Of a DNA stretch of 64,000 nt, positions 45,468 to 57,011 are shown one piece after another. Each line of letters opens with the position of its first letter. Within the stretch, counting starts at the first letter, position 1. The DNA is from Pilaira anomala. Its lineage: Eukaryota; Mucoromycota; Mucoromycetes; Mucorales; Mucoraceae. The stretch spans positions 62,001-126,000 of the forward strand of contig JAIXMQ010000049.1 in NCBI GenBank assembly GCA_025716855.1. The letters are read 5' to 3'. A program made the position numbers and the translations under genes. The notes under the pieces are model-generated. The model was not told the origin of the DNA. It did not search any database and worked only from the letters and a program-made list of their open reading frames with translations.

Positions 45468-46724
45468 ATGTCTCTCTTATTAACAAAAAATTGTCATTAT
45501 GCTATCCTTGTAGCTATTGAAGATGGCCAAAATTTTATTGGCCAAGGAGATAAAGATACTTATGTTACTTCTAGACTCAACTTAAAGTTACCACGACCTG
45601 TTGATGACCTAATCCCACCCACCACACTACTTTCAACAAAACCAACTATCCTTACAGATAAACCCGAATGGCGAACCACACTTGTTTATTTTGTCTCTAG
45701 CCAAATATTACATAGACTTAGAAAAAGACAGGCTCAAGTGACGTTAGACGTAAATACTTTGGCCGAGGAAGGAACGAGAGAAGTTTTAGGGTCAGTTGTA
45801 CTCAAGATGGAAGATGCCAGAATTGTCATGCAAAGAGGGAAACAGGATATTACTCAAATTCAAGAGTTTGTGAATGATAAAGGAACTTGGTTACCTTTGA
45901 ATGAGAATACTCGGTCCAAGATCAAGGTCGGGTTGTTCATTACAGTTATGCCACAAAATACAGACGCAGTAGATAAAAAGTTTGGTACACCTTTACAAAG
46001 ACCTATCAGGACAGATGGAAGAAGCCATAGTAGACAAAGTGAACCTGGGTTAGAGATTTGTTCAAATGTGAGTGAGTTATTATCAAATGTGAGTGAAAAC
46101 AGTATATTGCTAAACGCAGAGGATGATGAAGATGAAGAATTATTAGATGAAAGTGACTATGAACAAATACATCATGACGACGACGGCGACGATGACGACC
46201 AAGAAGAAGGGCATGAAGAAGAGGAAGAAGAACAAACGATAGCGATTGGAAATGGATTAGATCAATATAGTTTTGAGTTTAGAATAATTGATGCCAAATA
46301 TATTTCTTCTATTACAGAAAGGTTTCCAAATATTACAGAAGTTTTCTTTCAATATGAATTTGCGGATAAACAATATCAATGTGGAGCCGAAAATAAAAAC
46401 GATAGTTGGGTTGCACTTGAACATCATCGAGGTATTTCTATTCAAGGTCAATTAGAAGATATCAAAGCTTGGATGGAAGAAATAGCAATGATCACAGTCT
46501 GTTTAATAGGTCAAGATACGGATGGTAAACAAGAATTAATTGGGTTTTCGGAAGTATTTATAAAAGGAAGAGATCTTGGTATCGTCCCATTATCTACTTT
46601 AATTTATGATTGTGAGAAAACTTGGCATATCAATTCAAACAAACAATTTTCTAAATTACAATTAGAAGTTGGTTTGACAGAAGGTTGGCATGACGACGAC
46701 GAAGAAGAAGAAGAAGAAGAATAA
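45468..46724 (+). CDS. CEP120-like protein with two C2-type domains
   Basis: A single exon encodes 418 aa, 51 bp after the Cue2-like stop. The N-terminal domain (about residues 8-160; HYAILVAIEDGQNF, DKPEWRTTLVYFV, VLGSVVLKMEDA, IKVGLFITVMPQ) follows the pattern of the first C2/DUF3668 region of centrosomal protein CEP120. A second C2-like domain (about 265-405; YSFEFRIIDAKYIS, LIGFSEVFIKG, LQLEVGLTEG) follows an acidic linker (DDDGDDDDQEEGHEEEEEEQ). The C-terminal coiled coil of animal CEP120 is missing, and the protein ends in DDDEEEEEEE. CEP120 acts in centriole assembly; these fungi lack centrioles, so the role here must differ or the domain is used otherwise. The match is by pattern, not search. 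Confidence 0.5.
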   Translation: MSLLLTKNCHYAILVAIEDGQNFIGQGDKDTYVTSRLNLKLPRPVDDLIPPTTLLSTKPTILTDKPEWRTTLVYFVSSQILHRLRKRQAQVTLDVNTLAEEGTREVLGSVVLKMEDARIVMQRGKQDITQIQEFVNDKGTWLPLNENTRSKIKVGLFITVMPQNTDAVDKKFGTPLQRPIRTDGRSHSRQSEPGLEICSNVSELLSNVSENSILLNAEDDEDEELLDESDYEQIHHDDDGDDDDQEEGHEEEEEEQTIAIGNGLDQYSFEFRIIDAKYISSITERFPNITEVFFQYEFADKQYQCGAENKNDSWVALEHHRGISIQGQLEDIKAWMEEIAMITVCLIGQDTDGKQELIGFSEVFIKGRDLGIVPLSTLIYDCEKTWHINSNKQFSKLQLEVGLTEGWHDDDEEEEEEE

Positions 46725-47016
46725 AAAAAAAATCACGTGCTTTTTTATTATTATTATATCTAAACTATTATAAATATCTTTTTGTACATAATAATGACGC
46801 CCTACTACTATGTGTTGTTGCTATTGTGTACACACACATATTTACATGTGCGTGCTTTGAAAACAAAAAAGTTGCGGTTTTTTTCAATAAAATCCGGCTG
46901 TTTAATTTTCCTCTCTCTCTCTCTTTCACACTCTTCTCTCTTCTTGATACAGTTATAACACTTCTATCATCTTCTTTTGTATTTCTATTCCCCCCTTTCT
47001 TTTATTATATGCATAA

Positions 47017-50000
47017 ATGCCTCAATCGTTACACAACTCGCTATCTTTTCTAAAGAGCGCAAATCAATCCAGTACTTCTTTAGACACAAGTTCTTCACCT
47101 AGTCCACGTTCGCGATCAGGAAGTATTCTTCGAGCCATCTCACTTCATCCCTCTTCCACAAACAATCAAGCTCCCATGACACCTTTATCTCGAACGAATA
47201 CAAATAGTTCAGCTAGGTTTCAATTTAACGAAGAAAATACAGACTTGAACTTTTCTTCTAACCCTGATGATTTTGAGATAAAAAATCCTATAGGTAAAAA
47301 AAAAAAAAAAAAGAATATATATATGCAGTAATAAAAAAAAAGTATTTATTTCATATATATATTAGGTTATGGGTCATCAGCTATTGTATATAATGCAACA
47401 TATAAACCAAGAAATATGAGAGTTGCCATTAAAATGATTGACCTTGATTTGTTTGAAAGAAATCAAATTGATGAACTTCGGGTAATAATAATTATTTATC
47501 AAAAGATGATTTTTAAAAAATTAATTTTTTTTTTTTATTATGATAGCGTGAAACAGCATTAATGGGATTATCTAAACATCCCAACGTATTAAAAGTATTT
47601 GGATCATTTGTAAGTGGCTCTAAATTATATATAGCCACACCTTATTTGTCAGGAGGTATATATAACACACACACAAACACAAACAGGTATATTATTTCAG
47701 AATAAAAGAAATATACTCACACGATGAAAATATATATCTATATATATATATAGGGTCTTGTTTAGATATTATGAAGAATGGGTTCAAGGACGGATTTGAA
47801 GAAATTGTGATTGCAACTATATTAAAACAAGCATTAGAAGGATTAGTTTATCTTCATAAAAATACCCATATTCATAGAGATGTAAAAGCAGGAAATCTCT
47901 TAATGGATGATCAAGGTACTGTCCTACTAGCAGATTTTGGTGTATCAAGTTCCCTGACTGAAAATAACGAGGTCCGAAAAACATTTGTGGGCACTGTAAG
48001 TTCAAATAATAGAGTTGTACAAAACAATTGTATTTTAAATATTAAATATATATATATAAATATACATAAAGCCTTGTTGGATGGCACCAGAGGTAATGGA
48101 ACAATCTGGTTATAATTTTAAAGCTGATATTTGGAGTTTTGGTATCACCGCAATAGAACTAGCCACAGGGCATGCTCCATTTGCTAAATTTCCTCCAATG
48201 AAGGTAATGTAAGATAATATTAGTGTGTTTGTTTATTACCTTATTCTATATATATGATCACTAAATAATTTCACACAACCTTATATTAGGTATTGATGAT
48301 GACTCTTAACCAATCTCCTCCTACTCTAGATCGAAATCAAACGAAATACAAATATACACGTACCTTTAAAGAAATGATAGATGCATGTCTTTCTAAAGAC
48401 CCTAACAAACGGTACGAGTTTATTATATTAATATATATATATATATATAACTATACATTATATTTTAATATATATATTATAGACCCACAGCAGAGAAATT
48501 ATTATTACACCCATTTTTTAAACAGGCTAAAAAGAAGGATTACCTCATAAAAACAGTTTTGGCCTGTGTTCCACCTTTAGACCAACGAACCCATAAAAAG
48601 CTTGGATTTAAACAAGTTACGATCGAAAATACGGATCAATGGGATTTCGATACTTCTTCAAATGACGACAAAGTAACATCGGCTCCGATTCAAAAACAGC
48701 ATATATCTTTTGGAAACCTTTTATCCACAACAGAACAAACCTCACCTACTCCACCAGCAACTACTGCTACGAATACTACTACTAGAAAATCAAGATTTGT
48801 TATTGAAGAAACAGATAAAAACGAAAGAACAATTTCTTCTCAACGTTCTTTATCACCTCATTCTGCTGCTTCTTATAGAGAAAATTCATTGACAGATAAC
48901 GAAAATCATAATACTTGGCAAAGTGCAATGGGTTTAGGCTTAGGTATCTCATCCAATTCTTCTCCTACCATGTCTTCTTCTTCCTCTGCTACTCAACCAC
49001 AAGAACAACAACAACAACAACAGGTTAGAAAAGGAAGGTTTAGTGTCAATCAGCAATCTGCTCCTGCCTCTCTTCGTACTTCCAATATGCCTTTGGATTC
49101 TTCTTCACCACAATCAGCTACTACTACTACTACTACTACTACTACTTTACCACCTGAAGAAGTAGTTGGTTCAATTCCAATGTCTCGTTTAACAAGTACA
49201 GATAGTGTGAAAGGAGGTATTTATATACAGAATTTTTTTTGTTACTTTTTCTGTACATTTGTGTATATGTGTGTAACATTTTATTTTTATATAGAACGTA
49301 AATCAAGGTTTGAAGTACAACATTTATCTACGGATATGGGTGCACCTTTACCTATTTCAAACACAAGTCATGAGCAAGTTCGATACGAGCCGCCCCCTTC
49401 TTTTCAACATCGTAGATCATTATCTCGAGAATCAGTTGGGTCATCTAGATTAAGTAGATTCTCTATTGAGAAAGAGGAACCAAATGAATTATTGATTCAT
49501 CCATTTGAAACGACAACAACAAAGCCAACACCAACATCAAATAATGCGGCTGTGCAATCTGTTTCACCCGAGTTTCGTAAAAAGGGTAGATTTGAATTAT
49601 CAACAGCTGTTGGAGAAAGATTTGAACCATCACCTCATGGCACAGTACATAGTAATACAACAACAACTAGATCAAAACCACTAGCTGCATCACCGTCGTC
49701 ATCGTCATCCGATAGTGCAGCGCTTGTTTATGGACAAATGGAAGTTTTGTTAAAACAAACAGAGGCACAGAAATCTTTGATTCAGGATTTAATGTTTGGA
49801 TTGTCTTCTCAGGATTCTATTTTACCGAAAAGTAGTAATCATAGTAAATCAAATTCAATTGATGTTAGAAAATTATCAAATACTTCTTCTACTATTGAAC
49901 ATTCTTTACTATCTACTCATCCATTAGAACCAAGGTACGCTTAAATTATATTTATGTATTCTCTTTTATTCATTGCTTTCTTTATATATATATATAGGCC

Positions 50001-50241
50001 TATGGCGGTTGGAAATGAGATTGCTTCAACAATGGTAAAACATAAAAAATATATACTTTATTTTATAGACATTTATATTGATCTATCTTTATTATAGGAT
50101 CATTTACAACAATTGTTATCGGATTCAAATAGAGAAAAAGAACGATTATTACAAGAAAACGAGGGTTTGAAAAGAGAAATTGATCGATTACGAAAACTTC
50201 AGTTACCACCTATTCATCATGCATCCAACATAACTTCATAA
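47017..50241 (+). CDS. Ste20-type Ser/Thr kinase, OSR1/SPAK (Fray) group
   Basis: Ten exons (47017-47293, 47366-47481, 47547-47655, 47754-47995, 48072-48203, 48290-48411, 48483-49216, 49295-49934, 49998-50034, 50098-50241) give 850 aa. The kinase domain starts about residue 88 with a Gly-loop (GYGSSAIVY), then VAIKMI, the catalytic [11 protein letters not shown] in LADFGVSS, and the Ste20 signature [11 protein letters not shown]. After it comes [20 protein letters not shown] and a WDF element, as in the PF1 region of OSR1/SPAK. The C-terminal half is disordered with Gln, Ser and Thr runs, carries repeated RFx[V/I/L] motifs, and ends in a coiled coil. OSR1/SPAK kinases act in osmotic/ion-cotransporter control in animals. 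The intron at 49217-49294 is a multiple of three without stops. Confidence 0.8.
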
Positions 50242-50851
50242 AACCTTTTTCATATCTGTACTACACACAACACTGTAATAAAAATGTACATCTATTATAT
50301 AAAAAGAAGGACAGATGTTTGGCTAATTACGTACAAAAAAAAAAAAATAGTACTTGCTAGAACATTGTATTACTGAACATTAATGTTTTTTAAATAGTCT
50401 TTCCGATAATAACTATGATAAAAAAGCACTAAAACAGTGCTACTGAGTAACCCCAACATATTCAATGGAATATATGTTGTGTACGCCCATGAGAGATTTT
50501 TGCTATTCATTTATTAAAAGAGAGGGGCATTCGTTTAAATGTTGATTATTTGTTTAATAAATAATCTGTACACAAAAGGATTAAAGCTCTAAAACGCACG
50601 GTTATCTGTACTTTATGTTTTCACACACACACATATAAATAGTAATTTTAACCTCTCTTTCATTTTAATTACATATAGGGCAAAAGACAACTGATATGTA
50701 TACAATTTTTTAAAAGACAAAATAAATGAGGGAGGATTTATTTTTTTTTTGTCATAATTTGTATTTCATTTTTTTTTTACATTATTTAACCAGAGGGAAC
50801 CATTGATTCAATTGTTTTTCAGGAAAATACAAATAAACGAATAACTTGATT
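50242..50851. other. Intergenic, convergent gene ends
   Basis: About 600 bp between the kinase stop and the metallothionein stop. It holds A/T runs and an AAAAAGCACTAAAACAGTGCTACTG inverted motif (AGCACT..AGTGCT, about 50426-50440), possibly a 3'-end stem. No gene seen. Confidence 0.5.
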
Positions 50852-50991
50852 TTACTTCTTGCAATTACAGGAAGCACAAGCGCAAGAGGAACCACAAGAG
50901 CTTAAAATAAACATGAATATGACTAGAATTAAAATTATTATATAAAAAAAAAATTCACTTACCAGCTACAATTTCCATCACCGTTTTGCAT
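50852..50991 (-). CDS. Metallothionein (25 aa, 7 Cys)
   Basis: Two exons (50991-50963, 50900-50852) with consensus splice sites (TG|GTAAGT ... TTTTAAG|C) encode 25 residues: MQNGDGNCSCSCGSSCACAS, then CNCKK. Seven cysteines sit in the order CxCxC-x3-CxC-x2-CxC. This is close to the classical 7-Cys fungal copper metallothioneins of Neurospora and Agaricus, which are also about 25 residues and bind copper in a cluster. There are no aromatic residues, as usual for the family. The ORF is too short for gene finders and is split by a 62-bp intron. A TATA element lies 83 bp upstream. It probably buffers copper and is induced by it; induction is inferred from the family. Confidence 0.85.
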
Positions 50992-51356
50992 ATTGAAAAA
51001 TGTTTTTGTAGATATAAAAAAAAAAAGTAGAAAAAGTAAAGAAAGAAGATCAGGTAAAAGAAAAAATGATCTACTTTTTATATCTGTTTTCATAGCATCA
51101 TATGAGAGAGAGAGGGGAATCACGAACCCGGGAAAAAAGATGCAATAAATCTGATGACTTACAAAACAGTGATATCATGTGTGAACATAGCCAAATATTT
51201 AATAAAAAAAAAAGGGGTATATAGTTTTCTAAATATTTTTTTTAAAAAAAACTTTTATTACGCTCTAGATATTTAAGTGAGTTTTTGTAGATGCGATCTC
51301 TTTTTTGTATGTATATGTATATTGTTGTTGTATGCAAAAAAAAAAAAAACTGTAAT
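50992..51356. other. Metallothionein promoter and uS7m 3' flank
   Basis: Upstream of the metallothionein ATG (minus strand) lie an A/T-rich leader, a TATA element and a CT-rich stretch (51104-51116). The mitochondrial uS7 gene ends at 51357. No further gene seen. Confidence 0.5.
51074..51082 (-). promoter_or_regulatory. TATA element of the metallothionein gene
   Basis: TATAAAAAG on the minus strand, 83 bp before the ATG, preceded by GAAAACAGA. I could not identify copper-response sites with confidence. Confidence 0.5.
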
Positions 51357-51974
51357 TTATCGTTGAGAGTTATAAGAAACTTGAGCATTAGCACGATTTG
51401 CTAAAGCTTGTTTATGTACTTGTAACTTCTTTTGTAAAACGGGACTAGTTCCTTGAGATACATCAAATACTTCAGCAGCAAATCTCTCTTCAAATGATTT
51501 CTCACCACGTTTCTTTGCTGCTTCCAACATCCAAACAATTGCACGACGACGACGTTGACGATCTCTTAAAGCTGTAGGCACATGAACTACTTTAGAGCCC
51601 TTCTTTGTTGAAGATAATTTCAATAAAGGTGAAGCTGTCTCGATAGATTCCAATAATACACTGTATGGACTAGCTTCCTCTCCAAGTTTCTTGGAAAGGT
51701 GTTTCATACTATCTGAAACTAAACGTTGTGCTCTGGCTTTCTTTCCATCTCTCATGAGTGTATTCACTAACTGACTTACTACTTCATCGTTAGGAACAAT
51801 AGGTACTTCGCTACTCTTTGGTGCGGTTATGTCGACAGTAGGTGTAGTAGGTTCGATAGGTGTGCTGGCTTCAACTGAAGTACTCATGGGTCGGATCCAT
51901 GTAGGTGCAAACGCAGTAAATTTGCGCATACTGCTTCCATTTTGACGAAGTGCCTGTAAGATAGTACTAGACAT
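51357..51974 (-). CDS. RSM7: Mitochondrial small-subunit ribosomal protein uS7m
   Basis: A single exon of 205 aa. The N-terminal 50 residues are basic, Ser/Thr-rich and free of acidic residues at the start (MSSTILQALRQNGSSMRKF), like a mitochondrial targeting peptide. The rest follows the uS7/S7p fold: VVSQLVNTLMRDGKKARAQRL, SPLLKLSSTKKGSKVVHVP, ALRDRQRRRRAIVWMLEAAKKR, FEERFAAEVFDVSQG. uS7 is a primary assembly protein of the small-subunit head and contacts rRNA and E-site tRNA. The organellar version is indicated by the presequence and by similarity to bacterial-type S7 rather than cytosolic RPS5. Confidence 0.9.
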   Translation of the reverse strand: MSSTILQALRQNGSSMRKFTAFAPTWIRPMSTSVEASTPIEPTTPTVDITAPKSSEVPIVPNDEVVSQLVNTLMRDGKKARAQRLVSDSMKHLSKKLGEEASPYSVLLESIETASPLLKLSSTKKGSKVVHVPTALRDRQRRRRAIVWMLEAAKKRGEKSFEERFAAEVFDVSQGTSPVLQKKLQVHKQALANRANAQVSYNSQR

Positions 51975-52082
51975 GATTTAACTTTAGAAAAAAAAAAAAA
52001 AAGAAGTAACTGGGGGCTAAAAATGACAGGATCCCCTCCTGGGTCAAAATAAATAAACCATACTCCCCACTTCACGCGGTCA

Positions 52083-52516
52083 TTAATTACTTTCAAAGCA
52101 GTCCAACGTCGTCACGTCATGTTTTTTTTTATCTTCTTTTGTTAAAGAAGAAGAGTTTTCTTCTTCTTCTTCCTTTTGTTTCTTACCAAAAACATTGTGA
52201 ATGCTTGAAACAGCTTCTTCGCCGACTGGCATTGGATGCTCAAGATAAGAGTTGTATACAACAGACAGGTTAGATATGTGTATGAACAAAGAAGAACTAG
52301 AAAGCAGTTTCAAGGATAAGGATTTCGTGCAGCTGTCATTGATACTGCCCCACCTAAATAAGATATAATGAGCAAACCTTTTCTTTAGTAGCTGCCAACT
52401 GTTAGTGCATTCAGTTGTACATACAAGCCCAAAGTAATACTTGCATTTTCATTACTCAAGCTGAGGTATTGGAAAAATTCGTATCTTTGACAACGAAAAG
52501 CTTTCTTTTTCTTCAT
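52083..52516 (-). CDS. Small two-exon gene, function unknown (120 aa)
   Basis: The ATG at 52516 opens exon 1 (52516-52425), which ends in the consensus donor GTATGT; exon 2 is 52353-52083. The frame is continuous over the 71-bp intron. The protein begins MKKKKAFRCQRYEFFQYL, has a Ser/Leu-rich centre (KLLSSSSLFIHISNLSVV), then YLEHPMPVGEEAVSSIHNVFGKK, and a charged tail with poly-Glu. There is no clear signal peptide or membrane segment. The family is not recognised. It ends only 108 bp before the uS7m start on the same strand, so that gene's promoter is very short or overlaps this one. Confidence 0.5.
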
Positions 52517-53448
52517 ACTCTCTTATTAGTTTTTAATGAATTATTTAAAAGAAAAAGGGAAGTAAAAGTGTAGTGTAGCGTAGGGGCTTTGCTACTGTAA
52601 TAAAATGTTAATCGCAAAAGTGTTTGTATATTTTTTATTAAAAAGTTGGGTGTGTGATGTTTAGTTTTCCCCATAATTTATCTTCACAAAATACTTGACA
52701 TTTTAAAGTGAAAAAATAATTTCCTCAAAGCAACTGTGTATTTACAATAGAATGTGTACTCAGTCATCTATTTATATTCAACTTGTGATAATCTAGAAAA
52801 GACTCAATCATGATAGGATTGGAAATGACATGGATCAGATTAAAGCACCAACAAAGGTTAGTTCTTAAGTTGAAATACTACTGTTTTACTACTTGATATT
52901 TGCTGAAGAGCATGTGTATATATATTTGATTTTATCTATTAAGAAAAGTAGTAATTGATATCTCAAGGAATAAAAGCTTAGTTGCGAATACTGTCATGCG
53001 CTCTGTAGTTACCTTTTGACCTCATTGTTTATCACTACTTCTACTCATTCAGCCAACATCTGGTGTGTTTTGAGGTTTTGGTAAGCAAAGTACGTTACGA
53101 GTAAAAACCTACGTCTGTTTATATGCTTTTAGTAAGTAAGAAAAAAAAAAAAAAAAAAAAAAACTACCTGAAAGAGTGTCACTACCTTTTAGAAACTAGA
53201 TATCTAAGATATGATTGTTCTCTTTTTTATTCTTCCCTTAATATGGCTGTATAACCACGTTTGGGGGATATTGTGAAAATCCTAATCAATTTTTGAAAAA
53301 CATTTTGGGCACATTGAAATTTGAATATTTTCTGTATCAACTATCTTTAAAATAGTATCATGTGTAGTACTAAAAACTATAGTACTTTTTTTTTATTATA
53401 CAAAGATGAAAGAGTGAAGGAGGAGAGGGTATAAACATAAAGATTGAT
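52517..53448. other. Intergenic region, no gene seen
   Basis: About 930 bp upstream of the small unknown gene and downstream of the SDR gene. It contains a run of about 23 A (53141-53163) and AT-rich unique sequence. Confidence 0.5.
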
Positions 53449-54460
53449 TTAAATACCACGACCACCAGTGACTTCAAGGGTATGACCAGTAATATAACTA
53501 GTCAAAGGAGTACAGAGAGACAAGACAGAACCAGCAACTTCATCAGCGGTACCAGCACGACCAAGAGGAATATCAGCGTACAAGTTGACGTTAGCAGGTA
53601 CAGGCTTACCACCGGTAGGAATACCGAGAGCAACCTTTTGACCATCGACCTCAATAGAGGCGCCAGATTCCTTGGCACGAGTAAGACGAGTATCGACCCA
53701 ACCGAAGGCGACAGTGTTACAACGAACACCAAAGACACCCCATTCCTTTGCAATGGTCTTGGTTAAACCAACAACACCTGCCTTGGCAGTAGCATAATTG
53801 GCTTGACCAACGTTACCGTGAAGACCAGAAGTGGAAGAGATGTTGACGATAGACTTGTTCTCACCATCCTTCTTACGAAGATATTTAGCAGCAGCACGAA
53901 TGATCTTGAAAGGAGCGGTATTATGAACAGCGAGCATCAAATCCCATTGTTTATCAGTGATCTTGTGAATCATACCGTCAAAAGTGAAACCGGCGTTGTT
54001 GACAATATGGTTAATCTTACCAAAGGCCTTGACAGTACCTTCAATTAAACGTTCAGGGAAAGTAGCATCGAGAATATCACCAGGAATAGAAATGGCTTTG
54101 TAACCTGCTGCATTAATATCTGCTGCAACTTGATCAGATTTAGCTATACGAAAAAAAAAAAGATTAATTTTAGTTCCCGAGGTTGCATTCTCTCTCTCTC
54201 CATTTTATGTTTACTTACCAGCATCAATATCAGTAACAACAACTAAAGCACCTTCACGAGCAAAGTATTCAGCACAACTCTTACCAATACCTTGACTATA
54301 AAAAAAAAAAAAATGAATACAAAAGAAAAAAAAAAACGTTTGCTTCATAATCATTTTACCCGGAACCAGTAATGATAGCAACTTCACCAGCTAATAAACC
54401 TTTAGGAAAGTTACCAGATAAATGACCTTTGATAGTGTTTAAGCGATCGTTAGCAGACAT
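53449..54460 (-). CDS. Short-chain dehydrogenase/reductase, 3-oxoacyl-ACP reductase-like
   Basis: Three exons (54460-54360, 54295-54219, 54143-53449) give 290 aa. The Rossmann cofactor motif TGSGQGIG is rebuilt across the first intron, NNAG is present, and the catalytic Ser-Tyr-Lys set is in ISSTSG and NYATAKAG. An acidic residue after the second beta strand (VVTDIDA) suggests NAD(H) preference. The overall form (IAKEWGVFGVRCNTVAFGWVDT, TSYITGHTLEVTGGRGI) matches FabG-type 3-oxoacyl-ACP reductases. The substrate (acyl-ACP, acyl-CoA, steroid or other) cannot be told. About 28 residues precede the fold (SANDRLNTIKGHLSGN); this may be a targeting or family-specific extension. Codon use is biased towards preferred codons, which suggests strong expression. 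Confidence 0.82.
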
Positions 54461-55741
54461 GATAATAAAAAGAGATAAAAAAAAAAAATGTGGAGAAGAA
54501 GAAAAAAGAAATAAATAAAAAAATGTTCCCGGTATTTTTTATATTCATTAGGTAATTCGATATTGTCAGCAGAAATCGCACAATCTCATTTTAAAACACG
54601 GTCACTGATTTTCGTGTGAAATTTTAAGCATTGCATTCGAGTCATGTTCTTTACGATTTCTAAAAACCTTTAGTCATGTAAAAATGGACGGAGCTTTTAT
54701 TCTTTTCGGTATACTTTTATTTTTTAAATTGAGGGGTATAAAATATTAAATGAATTCACATGCAAAAAAAGAAAAGAAATACGAGTATTTAGTATTAAAA
54801 AGACATTGATCGATACATTCACACACACTGTATAACTTGGACTTTGCAAGTGATTATTTACCTCTCCGTGAAACCCATCTTTCAAATATGTGTCTTATTA
54901 CATAATATAGTTAGTGAATATTTACTCTCAATGATTATATCAAGTATGAAAAAGCAATTAATAACTTGGGTAATGTTGAGATCTGTTACAACATTGATCC
55001 AAAATACCGTGTTATAGTGATATTAGCCAGAATTCATTTATGCCATTTGTATCCAGCCAACATCCAGCTTACGGTCTCTGTTTATTTGTTTTGATTTTTT
55101 TAATAAAAAAATAATACGGTATCTACTATTTTGATCGTGGTATTGGTCTTAGCCTGCAATCAAATTTCTGCAACAGTTTTATGTCTGACAGCAGCATATA
55201 TACAAACCTCGTTAGAAACAGCAAACGTTTCGGTAGTCGCTTCAGATTTCCAAATGTCATGGAACTTTTTTTGAACAGCCAATAACATCATCTTCCATTT
55301 TTTTTTGAATTGAGCACCATTGTTTAATTTCTTGTAATAGTTTCATCGTTTTTGATATATGCAAACGCATGGCCGTACAATAAATAGCTACCTAATTGTT
55401 TTAGTAATTGTAGGACCCAATTCAACTTTTTCTTATTTTAAGACAAAATTTCTAAGGGACAATCATTTGTAATTACAAATGTTTAATTTCCTGAAAGTGA
55501 CAGTTCTCACTGTTCATCCCAGCTTTTTAAGTTTTGGTTACAAAGAGAGAAGGGAGACTGACTGAAAAAAGGGAACACAAAACACAAAAAAATGCCGCAC
55601 GAGGAAAATTGCGGGGAAAAAAACAACGAGTGATTCTGATTTACGTTAAATTACGTACACAGTTTAACATGATTGGTTAAGTCCGAAAATGACAGCTAAC
55701 AATAGCGCATGACAAGAATTTTCTATGTGGAAAAACGACCA
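54461..55741. other. Intergenic region, no gene seen
   Basis: About 1.3 kb between the SDR promoter and the carrier stop. AT-rich unique sequence; no convincing exons, tRNA or repeats. Confidence 0.5.
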
Positions 55742-56770
55742 TTATAATTGAATAGCCATTGAATCTTTATTTTGATGCCAGATGGTATGCCATTTCTTAA
55801 ATTGCTCTAAAAATATGAAAGTAAAAATTGTTTGAGGTCCAGTTCTCATGAAGGAAGGAGTCCAGCCTCTAAAGAAAGAAAGTAATCCTTCGTTTCTATA
55901 CATGTTGTATGTGATTCTGAGAGCCGATAAATGAACATCATTTCCAGTTGCGCTCATCATACGAGTTTTTATCACATCGACAGGGGAACAAGCCGTGGTC
56001 GCAACCAGACCCTATATGTATATATATTATTAGAAACCAAATGATAACTATAAAAATGTATATAGTATAACTAACCGCAAATGTACTTGATAATAAATGA
56101 AGTGCAATACCTTCATTTAATACTTGGTTTGATAATAAGAAAGATTTAAATCTATCATAGGATACGCATTGAGATGCAGTCATCAAGATTGCTCTGTTGA
56201 TATTAGGTCCTACCCCACGAAACAGAACGGCAGGGCCTTCTTCTTTTACTATCCTGAATAACCCATCAAATGCATGAGCATAATTTCTTTTTAAATGAGC
56301 AGGAAGTTGTCCATCGTTTTGCATTCGAACGTTCACTACATCGCCTGGATTACCGCATATACCTCCTGCGATTCCAGCAGTAGTTGCACATAGCAATAAT
56401 TGTAATACGGATGGATCTAATAATAATGATTTACATACATTAATATGTATTGTTGATCTTTTTTTTTATAATATAATAATTTACTTTTTTCTTTTTGTAA
56501 TAACAATTGTTTTAATTTTTCATAACCACCTAATCTTACAGTTGAATAAGTAGCTTGTCGAAGTATAGAAGCAGATAAACCTGCATAAAGATTAAGTGGG
56601 CCTTCAGTTCTAATAATTTTCATCATTGTACCAAACATGCTCATCTTTTGATTTCCTTTGAAGTTCTGTAGTCTAACTTTAGTAAGATCAAGTGGATGAA
56701 CAATAATTGCTGCTGTACAAGAAGCTGCTCCACCAAAGTAGAATGGTGTATTTAATTGTTTTTTTTCCAT
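55742..56770 (-). CDS. DIC1: Mitochondrial dicarboxylate carrier
   Basis: Three exons (56770-56485, 56416-56076, 56011-55742) give 298 aa, the usual mitochondrial-carrier length. The three repeats show PLDLTKVRLQ, NPGDVVNVRMQ and SPVDVIKTRMM signature helices. The run GNPGDVVNVRMQNDGQLP, then NINRAILMTASQCVSYD and GLVATTACSPVDVIKTRMM, is that of the dicarboxylate carrier (yeast Dic1/SLC25A10) rather than other carriers. It exchanges malate or succinate for phosphate across the inner membrane, feeding the TCA cycle and gluconeogenesis. The start directly follows an A-rich leader. Confidence 0.88.
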
Positions 56771-57011
56771 ATTAAAAAATAAGTTACAAATATATAAATA
56801 AAAAAGGGGAAAAGAAAGAAAGAAAGTTCAAAAAAATAGCACGGTATAAATAAGGAGAAAAACGGTAAAAACTCTTAACCGAGACAAAATGTAATAAAGC
56901 GGGTAATTCTCTCTCTCTCTCTCTCTTTGTGCCTTGCATTGGAGGAGGAGGATGATGAGGGGGAATACAAATAAATAATAATGATGTTGTTTATTACAAT
57001 TCAATTTTCTA

